Assembly (NCBI GenBank): GCA_040702975.1
Contig: CP159990.1
Location: 2,108,001 to 2,172,000 of the forward strand
Reading direction: 5' to 3'
Source of the DNA: Roseburia hominis
GTDB taxonomy: Bacteria > Bacillota > Clostridia > Lachnospirales > Lachnospiraceae
DNA: 64,000 nucleotides
Position numbers and translations under genes: made by a program. Positions 55,818 through 63,231 of this stretch are shown in pieces. Position 1 is the stretch's first letter. Each line of letters starts with the position of its first letter. The notes below the pieces were generated by a model that saw nothing but the letters and a program-made list of their open reading frames with translations, searched no databases and was not told where the DNA came from.

Positions 55818-55850
55818 AGCGTCGGTTCAATAGAGGAATCGGCGCTTATT
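55818..55850 (+). terminator. Terminator of rubrerythrin
   Basis: AGCGTCGGTTC pairs with GAATCGGCGCT with G-T pairs, followed by TATTGTT. Confidence 0.65.
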
Positions 55851-55852
55851 GT

Positions 55853-55942
55853 TGCTATGCATGCCTAAGTGAACATCCGGTGGACGTTCATCTCGGCTGC
55901 CATGCATGCCTAAGTGAACGTCCAGTGGACGTTCATCTCGGC
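55853..55942 (+). repeat. Hairpin repeat family A, locus 7 (two copies)
   Basis: Two consecutive 45-bp units (55853-55897 and 55898-55942) with GAACATCC GGT GGACGTTC and GAACGTCC AGT GGACGTTC. It is the clearest head-to-tail pair and defines the unit length. Confidence 0.9.
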
Positions 55943-55991
55943 TACTTTACAGGAAATGCGGGGGATGGAGGGGGAATAGAGATGGCCAGGC

Positions 55992-56687
55992 TTATTGCCC
56001 AGCCAGGATTTGATCGGCTTCCTCCTGCGTCAGACATTTTTCGCGTACCATGCTTCGCACTACTTTTTCCTGGCGTTTTTTTGCCAGGTCCGGATTGACG
56101 GTAGGGGCGTAGGCGGAGGGTGCGTTAGGAATACCGGCCAGCATGGTGCTCTCATAATCCGACATTTTGTCGGGAGCCTTGCCGAAGTAGCCGCGGCTTG
56201 CGTCTGCCACACAGTAGTAGCCATCGCCAAAATAGATACAGTTCACATAGAGCTCTAATATCTCGTCCTTGGTGAATTCCTGCTCTAATTTGAGTGCCAG
56301 AATTCCCTCGGCGATCTTGCGCGTGACGAGCTGGTCCTGGTCAAAATACAGGTTCTTGGCAAGCTGCTGGGTAATTGTGCTGCCGCCTTCCATCAGTCTT
56401 CGATACTTTACATTATTTATAACGGCCCGTCCGATGGAAATCGGATCAATGCCCGGGTGCTCATAGAAGCGTTTATCCTCCACGGCAACGATGGCCTTTA
56501 TATAGGTATCCGGAAGCTCCTCGATTGTCGTATAAGCAGGCTTCTGCCGAATTTCAGCAATCTTGTCCTCTAACGGCATTTCTTTCATGGCCGAATCGTA
56601 CATTTGAAAGCCTTGATACAGAAAATATCCTCCTGTCAGAAGAATAAGGAGTATGCATAATCCCAAAATTCGTTTGATATGTTTCAT
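55992..56687 (-). CDS. Monofunctional peptidoglycan glycosyltransferase (GT51)
   Basis: Polymerises lipid II into glycan strands at the outer face of the membrane. It has 231 residues: one membrane segment (about 6-26) and a GT51 domain with AVEDKRFYEHPGID (catalytic Glu, about 72) and EGGSTITQQLAKNL (about 100), then KILELY-like DEILELYVN and YFGKAP. No transpeptidase domain follows, so it is not a class A PBP. ATG 56687 follows AAGGAAGGATA on the minus strand; the longer frame upstream lacks a site. Confidence 0.9.
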   Translation of the reverse strand: MKHIKRILGLCILLILLTGGYFLYQGFQMYDSAMKEMPLEDKIAEIRQKPAYTTIEELPDTYIKAIVAVEDKRFYEHPGIDPISIGRAVINNVKYRRLMEGGSTITQQLAKNLYFDQDQLVTRKIAEGILALKLEQEFTKDEILELYVNCIYFGDGYYCVADASRGYFGKAPDKMSDYESTMLAGIPNAPSAYAPTVNPDLAKKRQEKVVRSMVREKCLTQEEADQILAGQ

Positions 56688-56765
56688 AGGTATCCTTCCT
56701 TTGTGAAAAAATGTAAATAGTTTTATTGCCATAAATTCTTTTCAATATTGGAAATTCTGTTTATA

Positions 56766-56793
56766 ATCATATTATACAGGAATAACCTTGCAA
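56766..56793 (-). promoter_or_regulatory. Probable promoter of the GT51 gene
   Basis: On the minus strand: TTGCAA, 16-bp spacer, TATGAT. Confidence 0.5.
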
Positions 56794-56879
56794 TGACATT
56801 CGAATAATCTTACATTTTCCTTACATTTTATAGAAGATTTTCATAAAATGTGAGATGAGAGATCACTCAGATTTTTAGT

Positions 56880-56934
56880 TGCCAAGCATACCTGAGCGAA
56901 CGTCCTGTGGACGTTCATCTCGGTTGCCATGCAT
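56880..56934 (+). repeat. Hairpin repeat family A, locus 8 (one copy plus a partial start)
   Basis: GAACGTCC TGT GGACGTTC stem, followed by the first 11 bp of another unit (TGCCATGCATA), which runs almost up to the ATPase gene start. Confidence 0.85.
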
Positions 56935-56948
56935 AACGGAGGCATTTT

Positions 56949-57686
56949 ATGAATCAGAATTATATTAGAAGAATGCGTATAGATTGGAACCAAATAAGCA
57001 GGGATTCTTATTTGCAGGAAATTCCGGCGATCCGTCAGATAGAGGAATTGGAATTTCAGAATCCAATCACCTTTTTTGTAGGGGAAAACGGAACGGGGAA
57101 ATCAACTTTGATCGAGGGGCTTGCCGTGGCCTACGGCTTTAACCCGGAGGGCGGTACTTTGAACTATCATTTCAGTACCTATGACGACGTGTCTGAGCTG
57201 GGGGAGGCGATCAAGATCGAAAAAGGGTTTCTGCGTCCAAGGAACAGTTATTTCTTCCGGGCGGAGAGCTTTTTCAATGTTGCCAGTAAGGCGGAGGATT
57301 ACAGGGATCTTACGCCCAAAGAGGTGTATTATAAGCGATACGGAGGAAAATCTCTTCACGAACAATCCCACGGGGAGAGCTTTCTGGCATATTTCCAGTC
57401 CTTTGACGGGCCGGGATTATACATTATGGACGAGCCGGAGGCAGCGCTGTCGCCGCAAAGGCAGTTGACCTTATTTATCCAGATTGCAAGAATGGCGGGG
57501 ACAGGGTCGCAGTTCATTATCGCGTCGCATTCTGCGATCTTACTTGGTATTCCGGGGGCAAAGATTTATGCTTTTGAGGACGAGGGAATAAAGGAGTGCA
57601 CATACGAGGAGACAGAGAGCTATCAGGTCATGGAGATGTTCATAAATAACCGGGACATGTTGGTGAAGCGTTTGTTAGAAGAATAA
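56949..57686 (+). CDS. AAA family (ABC/SMC-like) ATPase
   Basis: 245-residue single-domain ATPase of unknown role. Walker A is VGENGTGKST (about 41); an ABC-type signature-like HGESFLAYF is at about 141; Walker B YIMDEPEAALSP is at about 157; an H-loop-like ASHSAIL is at about 193. It has no membrane part and no nuclease domain. It is the type of predicted ATPase often found alone in Firmicutes. ATG follows an AACGGAGG site right after hairpin repeat 8. No nuclease partner lies beside it, which argues against a defence pair. Confidence 0.85.
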   Translation: MNQNYIRRMRIDWNQISRDSYLQEIPAIRQIEELEFQNPITFFVGENGTGKSTLIEGLAVAYGFNPEGGTLNYHFSTYDDVSELGEAIKIEKGFLRPRNSYFFRAESFFNVASKAEDYRDLTPKEVYYKRYGGKSLHEQSHGESFLAYFQSFDGPGLYIMDEPEAALSPQRQLTLFIQIARMAGTGSQFIIASHSAILLGIPGAKIYAFEDEGIKECTYEETESYQVMEMFINNRDMLVKRLLEE

Positions 57687-57689
57687 CCA

Positions 57690-57718
57690 TTGAAAGAAAG
57701 AGAGAAGCTTGTTATAAT
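57690..57718 (+). promoter_or_regulatory. Promoter of the cyclophilin gene
   Basis: TTGAAA (57690-57695), 17-bp spacer, TATAAT (57713-57718). Confidence 0.75.
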
Positions 57719-57764
57719 TTGAAGGTATTCTATTTTTAGATTTTAGAAGAAAGAAGGAAAGAAC

Positions 57765-58415
57765 ATGTTTAAGAAAATAGTTAGTATGCTATGCGTTATG
57801 ATGCTTGCATGTGCAATGCTTGCCGGCTGCGGTGAAAAGGAAGAGGCTTCCGGGAAGGACAAGGAATTTTCTGAGGAAAAAGAAGAGTCATCAGGCAAAG
57901 AAGAGGGGCCGGATATTTCGGGAAAGCATCATGTTGAGATTGTTGTCAAGGACTACGGCACGATCAAGGTGGAGCTGGACGCAGACACGGCTCCGATCAC
58001 AGTCGAGAATTTTCTTGGCCTTGCAGAGGAAGGGTTTTATGATGGATTGACCTTCCACCGGATTATAGACGGGTTCATGATTCAGGGTGGAGACCCGCTG
58101 GGAAATGGAACCGGTGGCTCTGATAAGACAATCAAAGGGGAATTTGCTTCTAATGGCGTGGAAAACTCCATTTCTCATGTAAGGGGTACTATTTCCATGG
58201 CACGCTCCCAGGCAGTAGACAGTGCAAGTTCGCAGTTCTTCATCGTGCAGTCCGACAGTCCGCATCTGGACGGGGACTATGCGGCTTTTGGCACGGTCAC
58301 GGAAGGCATGGAGATCGTAGATCAGATTTGTAAGGATACCCCGGTGGAGGACGGAAACGGTACCGTAGCGGCCGAGAATCAGCCGGTGATTGAGAAGATT
58401 ACGGTTGTGGATTAG
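57765..58415 (+). CDS. Lipoprotein peptidyl-prolyl isomerase (cyclophilin)
   Basis: Accelerates proline isomerisation of proteins outside the membrane. It has 216 residues: signal peptide with lipobox LAGC (Cys22 by count), an acidic Glu/Ser/Lys linker (about 24-48), then a cyclophilin domain with FHRIIDGFMIQGGDP (about 97), ASSQFFIVQ and AAFGTVTEGMEIVD. The key Arg and Phe/Gln residues of the active site are present. ATG follows AGAAGGAAAG. It is monocistronic. Confidence 0.94.
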   Translation: MFKKIVSMLCVMMLACAMLAGCGEKEEASGKDKEFSEEKEESSGKEEGPDISGKHHVEIVVKDYGTIKVELDADTAPITVENFLGLAEEGFYDGLTFHRIIDGFMIQGGDPLGNGTGGSDKTIKGEFASNGVENSISHVRGTISMARSQAVDSASSQFFIVQSDSPHLDGDYAAFGTVTEGMEIVDQICKDTPVEDGNGTVAAENQPVIEKITVVD

Positions 58416-58446
58416 ATGAGAAGGAAAGCCAGGAAGAGTAAAAAGT

Positions 58447-58531
58447 GCGCATGCCTGAGTGAAGGTCCAGTGGACCTTCATCTCGGTTGCCATGCATGCC
58501 TAAGTGAAGGTCCAGTGGACCTTCATCTCGG
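58447..58531 (+). repeat. Hairpin repeat family A, locus 9 (two copies)
   Basis: 58447-58487 and 58488-58531, both with GAAGGTCC AGT GGACCTTC: the C-G pair of the common form is flipped to G-C on both sides. They lie between the cyclophilin stop and the end of the flavoenzyme gene on the other strand. Confidence 0.88.
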
Positions 58532-58543
58532 TATACGGATATC

Positions 58544-60544
58544 TTACAGATAATCATGCTTTGCCAGAACATTCAGAATGTTCCGTGCCTCCTCGGTCCC
58601 CTCAATAATTCTTCTTGCCCGAACGCTGTCGCCGATATTCATGATCTCCACATTCTGGTCCTCGAATTCTTCGCGGACTGCATTCAGAATCGGGGCGTTC
58701 GCGCGCATTCCCAGGCAGACAAATCCATAGTCGAACGGCATTTCCTCTTCATTTCCCTCAGGGGTCTTTACCAGGAAGGAGTCGGCTTTTACTTCCAGAA
58801 GAGCCGTATTCGGGCACTGTTTTACACCATGTTTCTCCATGAGCGCAAAGGTTCCCACCTTGGAGACCGGATCGATTCCGTTACCGATTACCGGCATCAT
58901 CTCCACGATACTTACATCTGCGCCGCGCGGAGCAAAGAACTCGACCACATCAAGACCAACGGCGCCGCCGCCGATTACGACCACCTTTTTCCCGGTCAGA
59001 TCTTCTGGATATTCGGTGACATGTGCAATCATATTGGTGATGGAAGAGACCTTACCGCCTTCCTTGTCAATGTTCTCATGCAGCCCTTTGATCGGCGGCA
59101 GAAGAGGATTGGAGCCGGTCGCATTTACGATGATGTTCGGATTCATACTCTTAATCATGTCAATGCTTGCTTCTGTATTCTTGAAGATGAACAGGTTGTG
59201 CAGCTTTTCTGCCCGGTGGATCAGATAGTTGGGGAAATCCGCCAGTCGTTTCTTGTCCGGAATCTGGGAAATGATCGCTGCCAGCCCGCCAAGACTTTGC
59301 TTCTTCTCGATCAGGAAGGTGGTACAGCCGACCTCCGCTGCGGTACATGCAGCCTCAAGACCTGCGGTTCCTCCTCCGATGACTACCACGTTGCAGGGTT
59401 TATTGATTTTATGTTTCTTATAGTCTTCTCCCATATTTACGGAGGGATTTACGGTACAGCGGATCGGGCGGTTGATTCCGATGCGGTGTCCCGCACAGCC
59501 GATGTTGCAGGAGATACATTTGCGGATATCGCACTCGTCGCCAAATTCTACTTTATTTACCCATTCCGGGTCAGCGATCAGGCCGCGGCCCATACCGATC
59601 AGATCTGCGTCCCCACGCGCCAGAATGTCCTCTGCGACTTGCGGATTACGGATATTACCCATGGTCATACAGGGCTTACCGTAACGCTCTTTGACGGCTT
59701 TCGCCATGTAGGAACGCCAGCCGTCCGGCAGGTAGTTCGCGTCAATCTGGTACTGGATCGAGCCGTTCAGACCGGCGGAGACGTCAAACACGTCAACTTC
59801 TTCCTGGAAATATTGGAGATAATCCAGGCAATCGTCCAGCGTGTTTCCGCCTTCCATGAACTCATCTGCACTGATGCGGACGAAAATCGGGAAGAACGGT
59901 CCCACCTGCCGCCTGACCTCTTCGATCACCATTTTGGCAAGGCGGGCGCGGTTTTCCGGCGTTCCTCCAAATTCGTCGGTTCTCTTATTGGTAAGAGGGG
60001 AGAGGAATTGGCTGATCAGGTAAGAGTGGCCTGCATGGATCTCTACGGCGTCAAAACCTGCGATCTGCGCACGTTTGGCCGCCTCACCGTATTTCTTAAC
60101 AATATGAAGGATCTCGTCTTTCGTAAGCGGGCGCGGAATCTCGCCGCCTGCCTTTGAAGGGATATCCGATGCGGAAACCGGCTGCATATTGGTACGTGCA
60201 GACTGCGCGGAGGCGCCGGCATGGTTGATCTGAATGGCAATACATGCCCCGTGCTTATGTACGGTCTCGCATAATTTAAATAAGCGGGGAAGATAATTGT
60301 CGTGGTCGATGCGAAGCTGCGTTGTTCCGTTGGAGCCCTGCGGGGAATCCACACTGGCATTTTCCACGATCAGAAGACCGGTGCCGCCTTTCGCACGCTG
60401 CTCGTAATAGTTAATGTGAAGAAAACTCATCTCACCGCTCTGCTCGCCATAGTTCGTTCCCATAGGGGTCATGACGATACGGTTCTTGATGGTCATATGT
60501 TTGATGGTAAATGGTTCGAATATGTGTTTATACTTGCTTTTCAT
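58544..60544 (-). CDS. NADH:flavin oxidoreductase, enoate reductase/BaiCD-type
   Basis: Old-yellow-enzyme-type fusion, 666 residues: an N-terminal FMN TIM barrel (about 1-340, with QINHAGASA, AGFDAVEIHAGHSYLISQF and GRGLIADPEW), a [4Fe-4S] site in CISCNIGCAG (about 344), and C-terminal FAD/NAD(P) Rossmann halves with VVIGGGTAGLEAA (about 388) and VVVIGGGAVGLDVVE. The family reduces activated C=C bonds (2,4-dienoyl-CoA, 2-enoates, bile-acid 4-ene-3-ones); the substrate here is unknown. ATG 60544 follows ACGGAGGAA on the minus strand; the frame open beyond it is not coding. It is divergent from LysR 1, with a LysR-type box at the expected place. Confidence 0.9.
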   Translation of the reverse strand: MKSKYKHIFEPFTIKHMTIKNRIVMTPMGTNYGEQSGEMSFLHINYYEQRAKGGTGLLIVENASVDSPQGSNGTTQLRIDHDNYLPRLFKLCETVHKHGACIAIQINHAGASAQSARTNMQPVSASDIPSKAGGEIPRPLTKDEILHIVKKYGEAAKRAQIAGFDAVEIHAGHSYLISQFLSPLTNKRTDEFGGTPENRARLAKMVIEEVRRQVGPFFPIFVRISADEFMEGGNTLDDCLDYLQYFQEEVDVFDVSAGLNGSIQYQIDANYLPDGWRSYMAKAVKERYGKPCMTMGNIRNPQVAEDILARGDADLIGMGRGLIADPEWVNKVEFGDECDIRKCISCNIGCAGHRIGINRPIRCTVNPSVNMGEDYKKHKINKPCNVVVIGGGTAGLEAACTAAEVGCTTFLIEKKQSLGGLAAIISQIPDKKRLADFPNYLIHRAEKLHNLFIFKNTEASIDMIKSMNPNIIVNATGSNPLLPPIKGLHENIDKEGGKVSSITNMIAHVTEYPEDLTGKKVVVIGGGAVGLDVVEFFAPRGADVSIVEMMPVIGNGIDPVSKVGTFALMEKHGVKQCPNTALLEVKADSFLVKTPEGNEEEMPFDYGFVCLGMRANAPILNAVREEFEDQNVEIMNIGDSVRARRIIEGTEEARNILNVLAKHDYL

Positions 60545-60570
60545 TATAAATTCCTCCGTGAAATGATGAT

Positions 60571-60608
60571 GATTACGGGAGCACGAACTGTGGAGCAATC
60601 CGTACATC
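60571..60608. repeat. Repeat C copy 2, leader of the flavoenzyme gene
   Basis: GATTACGGGAGCACG..AGCAATCCGTACATC, matching the unit at 13760-13797. The GATTAC/GCAATC arms and an inner CAC/GTG pair are kept, with changes in between. Confidence 0.55.
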
Positions 60609-60676
60609 GTAAAATAATCGCAACACAAGAGGCTGTATTTTAACATTCGGCTTGGGCGTGCCGCTTTGTTAAAAAT

Positions 60677-60682
60677 ATTATA
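60677..60682 (-). promoter_or_regulatory. -10 of the flavoenzyme promoter
   Basis: On the minus strand TATAAT with a weak -35 (TTGTTT, 16 bp). A weak -35 is usual for an activator-dependent promoter. Predicted start near 60670. Confidence 0.5.
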
Positions 60683-60727
60683 ATCCGAAATACATAAAAA
60701 AACAAATTGAAAAAATGTGCACAAATA

Positions 60728-60742
60728 ATAGTTTAAAACTAT
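60728..60742. promoter_or_regulatory. LysR-type box near -65 of the flavoenzyme promoter
   Basis: Perfect palindrome ATAGTTT A AAACTAT with the T-N11-A spacing of LysR sites; its centre (60735) is about 65 bp upstream of the predicted start. Confidence 0.55.
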
Positions 60743-60865
60743 CATTAAATTTAAAGTAATAGACCGTTCAGAATGATTTTAGGAAAAAGGTCAAAATATG
60801 TTGTATTATTTATCGAAATGGTGTAGAAAATCAAAAAAATTTGTGTTATGGTAAGACTAAGTTAG

Positions 60866-60933
60866 ATACCCCGCAGCAAGCTGCGAGGTATTTGACTATC
60901 GCGGCAGTCGCCAAATAGCCATGCTTGCATGGC
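60866..60933 (+). other. Three consecutive hairpins in the LysR 1 leader
   Basis: ATACC-CGCAGC pairs with GCTGCG-GGTAT (60866-60891). Then ATTTG-ACT pairs with AGT..CAAAT. Then GCCATGC TT GCATGGC (60918-60933). All are compact and GC-rich, upstream of the LysR 1 start. No T-run terminator; class unknown. Confidence 0.5.
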
Positions 60934-60988
60934 TGCATGGCCCATGGATCGTGGAAATAATTATAAACAGGAAAGAAGGTGGCAGGTT

Positions 60989-61873
60989 TTGAATCTCAAT
61001 CAGCTTCACTACTTTGTAACACTTGCTCACATGGAGCACTATACAAGGGCAGCTGAAGTATTGTCCATCACACAGCCGAGTTTAAGCCATGCCATCAGTA
61101 TGCTGGAACAGGAACTGGGCACAAATCTTTTCGAGAAACGCGGACGGAATGTAGTACTGACAAAATACGGCAGAATCTTTCTGGAATATGTGGAAGAAGC
61201 TCTGGGCGTTCTCGAAAGCGGTATTAAAAAAACCAGGGCACTAACAAGTGAGACAAGCGGAGTGATTGATTTGGCATACATTTTCACGCTTGGAAGTGTT
61301 TTTGTACCGCAGCTGGTGGGAAGTTTTCTTCGGCGGCATGAGGGGTGGAACGTGGATTTCCGCTTTAACGTAGGAAGTACAGCGGAGATCATTCAAGGTC
61401 TCAAAGATGAGAAGTATGATATTGCTCTTTGTTCACGCAAAGAGAAGGAACCAGATATTGAATTTGTACCAATCGGAAAGGAAAAATTAGTAGTAGTAGT
61501 GCCAAAAGGTCATGATCTGGCGGGAAAGGGAAGTATCGCCCTCAAGGATACGCTGGATTATCCATTGATCTATTTTAGCCGGAACAGTGGACTTCGGCCG
61601 GTGATCGATCAGCTCTATGAGAAGATTGGCGGGAATCCGAAGATTGCATATGAGATTTTGGAAGATGGTTCTATGGCAGGGTTGGTTGCAGAGAAGTTCG
61701 GGATCGCGGTGATGCCGGAGATTCCGATTCTAAAGAATCTGGACGTGGAGGTCCTTGATATCAAGAGTCCCTTATATGAGCGTTATATTTACATGGCACG
61801 ACTGAAAGAGAAGTATCAGGCACCGGTGATCCGGGAATTTGCCCAGTTCGTGCGAGGTCGGTTTAAAGGATAA
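60989..61873 (+). CDS. LysR family transcriptional regulator 1
   Basis: 294 residues. The N-terminal winged helix-turn-helix is LNQLHYFVTLAHMEHYTRAAEVLSITQPSLSHAISMLEQELG in outline (given in pieces: FVTLAH, AAEVLSITQPSLS, LEQELG). The C-terminal part is a periplasmic-binding-like sensor domain (about 90-294). The start is TTG 60989, 6 nt after AAGGTGG; no ATG is suitably placed. It is divergent from the flavoenzyme gene and convergent with LysR 2, its paralogue. It is the likely activator of the flavoenzyme. The effector is unknown; the locus suggests a cyclic or unsaturated carboxylate. Confidence 0.88.
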   Translation: MNLNQLHYFVTLAHMEHYTRAAEVLSITQPSLSHAISMLEQELGTNLFEKRGRNVVLTKYGRIFLEYVEEALGVLESGIKKTRALTSETSGVIDLAYIFTLGSVFVPQLVGSFLRRHEGWNVDFRFNVGSTAEIIQGLKDEKYDIALCSRKEKEPDIEFVPIGKEKLVVVVPKGHDLAGKGSIALKDTLDYPLIYFSRNSGLRPVIDQLYEKIGGNPKIAYEILEDGSMAGLVAEKFGIAVMPEIPILKNLDVEVLDIKSPLYERYIYMARLKEKYQAPVIREFAQFVRGRFKG

Positions 61874-61879
61874 AAATAC

Positions 61880-61911
61880 AGAAGAGACTGCTCTGTGTGG
61901 CGGTCTCTTCT
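61880..61911 (+). terminator. Terminator of LysR 1
   Basis: AGAAGAGAC pairs with GTCTCTTCT around a 14-nt loop, then ATATTTG. The T-run is poor. Confidence 0.6.
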
Positions 61912-61916
61912 ATATT

Positions 61917-61960
61917 TGCCAGGCATGCCTGAAACAAGGTCCAGTGGACCTTGTTTTGGC
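61917..61960 (+). repeat. Hairpin repeat family A, locus 10
   Basis: TGCCAGGCATGCC then GAAACAAGGTCC AGT GGACCTTGTTTT: a variant with a rewritten outer stem that pairs for 14 bp with one bulge. It abuts the stop codon of LysR 2 (3 bp away). Confidence 0.88.
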
Positions 61961-61962
61961 TT

Positions 61963-62853
61963 CTAAGAAATCTGTTCTTTTCCCATATTTTTAACGAACT
62001 GTATAAAACGTGTCGTAGCCGGGATTCGATATTTGTCGCGGAGGTATCCCATATAGACCGTGTGCCTGGAGGTGACATCAGAAATGGGAAGAATCGCGAC
62101 CTTATCCGGGTCGATGGCGTCTACGTGTGCAACAAAAGCAATTCCGAAATTCTCAGCCACCAGCGCAGCGATGGAGTTTTCGTCGGGGCACTCGCAGACA
62201 AATTCCACCTTCAGGTGATTCTTTTGGTAGAATTGGTTGGTAAGCCCGCCAAGTCCTGAGAATTTGTCGTAACCGATGACCGGGTAATCGGCAAGATCCC
62301 GGAAGCTGACGGTCTCCTTTGTGGTCAGAGGGTGGCCCTTTGGGGTGATGATGACCATTTCCTGATGAAGAATCGGAATGAACTCGATTTCCGGTTCATT
62401 TTCCACGTAGGAGCAGAAGATAATGTCATGCTTGTCTGCCTTTAGGCCGGCCACCATATCCGCGGTGTGCGTCTGGTTAAAATTAAAGGTAACGTTCTGA
62501 TTCTTATCCATGTCCAGAAAGGAGCGCACTGTGTGGGGAATATAATAGCTTGCAAGTGGAAATACGTAGGCGATATCAATGTGTCCGCCGCTTCCGGCAA
62601 GCTGTTTCATCTTATACTGGGCGGTGTGCACTTCGTCCATGATCCGGTCTACATGCGCAAGGAACATGTGGCCGGGCCGGGTCAGTTCTACATTTCTTCC
62701 CTTCTTTTCAAAAAGCACCAGATTTAGTTCTTCTTCCAGGGCAGCGATGGAACGGCTCAGGCTGGGCTGTGAGATCATGAGCTTTTCGGCTGCCTGACGG
62801 TAATGCTGAAGGTGAGCGACCGTCTGAAAATATTCCAGCTGATTCAGAGTCAT
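61963..62853 (-). CDS. LysR family transcriptional regulator 2
   Basis: 296 residues, paralogous to LysR 1 (same spacing of FxTVAHLQHYxxAAEKL, ISQPSLSRSIAALEEEL, FEKKGRNVELT). The N-terminal helix-turn-helix is at about 18-37 and the sensor domain at about 88-296. ATG 62853 is preceded on the minus strand by GAAAGGAAG. It is divergent from the second aroE-like gene. A LysR-type box lies between them, next to its own -10, so autorepression plus activation of the aroE-like gene is the classical expectation. Its 5' leader is structured element B, copy 2. Confidence 0.9.
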   Translation of the reverse strand: MTLNQLEYFQTVAHLQHYRQAAEKLMISQPSLSRSIAALEEELNLVLFEKKGRNVELTRPGHMFLAHVDRIMDEVHTAQYKMKQLAGSGGHIDIAYVFPLASYYIPHTVRSFLDMDKNQNVTFNFNQTHTADMVAGLKADKHDIIFCSYVENEPEIEFIPILHQEMVIITPKGHPLTTKETVSFRDLADYPVIGYDKFSGLGGLTNQFYQKNHLKVEFVCECPDENSIAALVAENFGIAFVAHVDAIDPDKVAILPISDVTSRHTVYMGYLRDKYRIPATTRFIQFVKNMGKEQIS

Positions 62854-62886
62854 AGAAGTTTCTTCCTTTCATAATAGAGGGGGTTA

Positions 62887-63034
62887 GTGCAGTGCGAAAC
62901 GAAAGAGCGGAACGCTCTTTCGTTCACGGGCTTTCGCCCTATCAAAGTACAGGAAAAGCAATTCGTCTGCGAGCAGCCGATTGCTTTTTCTGTACTTTGG
63001 CACTGCTCATTGCTTTCGTGGACATTATACCATA
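62887..63034 (-). repeat. Structured element B, copy 2
   Basis: Read on the minus strand it starts TATGGTATAATGTCCACG and follows copy 1 exactly for 42 nt. The first stem (arms 62980-62998 and 62944-62962, 19 nt each, 18 paired) has a different sequence in the middle, and the 17-nt loop differs from copy 1 at only two positions. GGGC GAAA GCCC and GTGAACGAA are identical. The second stem is GAACGAAAGAGC with GCTCTTTCGTT. GCAGTGC and GCACTGC (62889-62895, 63000-63006) close the element. It has no tandem array. It precedes LysR 2. Confidence 0.85.
63024..63029 (-). promoter_or_regulatory. -10 of LysR 2, carried by element B
   Basis: On the minus strand TGGTATAAT (extended -10). The LysR-type box 63035-63057 occupies the place of its -35. 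Confidence 0.55.
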
Positions 63035-63057
63035 ATTGATACCTAAAAGCTATCAAT
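63035..63057. promoter_or_regulatory. LysR-type box between LysR 2 and the aroE-like gene
   Basis: ATTGATA, nine bases, TATCAAT: perfect inverted repeat with T-N11-A at its core. Its centre (63046) is 65 bp upstream of the predicted start (near 63111) of the aroE-like gene and overlaps the -35 region of LysR 2. Confidence 0.65.
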
Positions 63058-63075
63058 AAATGACAAAACATGTAT

Positions 63076-63104
63076 TTGTAGTATCGAATGATATCGTTTA
63101 TAAT
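63076..63104 (+). promoter_or_regulatory. Promoter of the second aroE-like gene
   Basis: TTGTAG (63076-63081), 17-bp spacer, TATAAT (63099-63104). A leader of about 120 nt with no evident structure follows. Confidence 0.6.
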
Positions 63105-63231
63105 TTAACTATCAAGAGGTTGTTTAAATTTTAACAAATTGGGCAGATTCGTAAAATTGAACGAACCAGACAGCGATTGTAAGGCAGAAGAAACAGTAAA
63201 AAAGATTTGGAAAGAGAAAAGGAGAAAAATC

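Noticed and set aside
56949..57686. Defence-system ATPase (for example of an OLD or Septu type)
   Set aside because: There is no nuclease or second subunit beside it; the neighbours are a cell-wall enzyme and a cyclophilin, and such lone ATPases are common.
58556..60157. 533-residue open frame on the plus strand across the flavoenzyme gene
   Set aside because: It is the antisense shadow of a gene with clear FMN, Fe-S and FAD motifs. Its translation shows no recognisable domain and no ribosome binding site.
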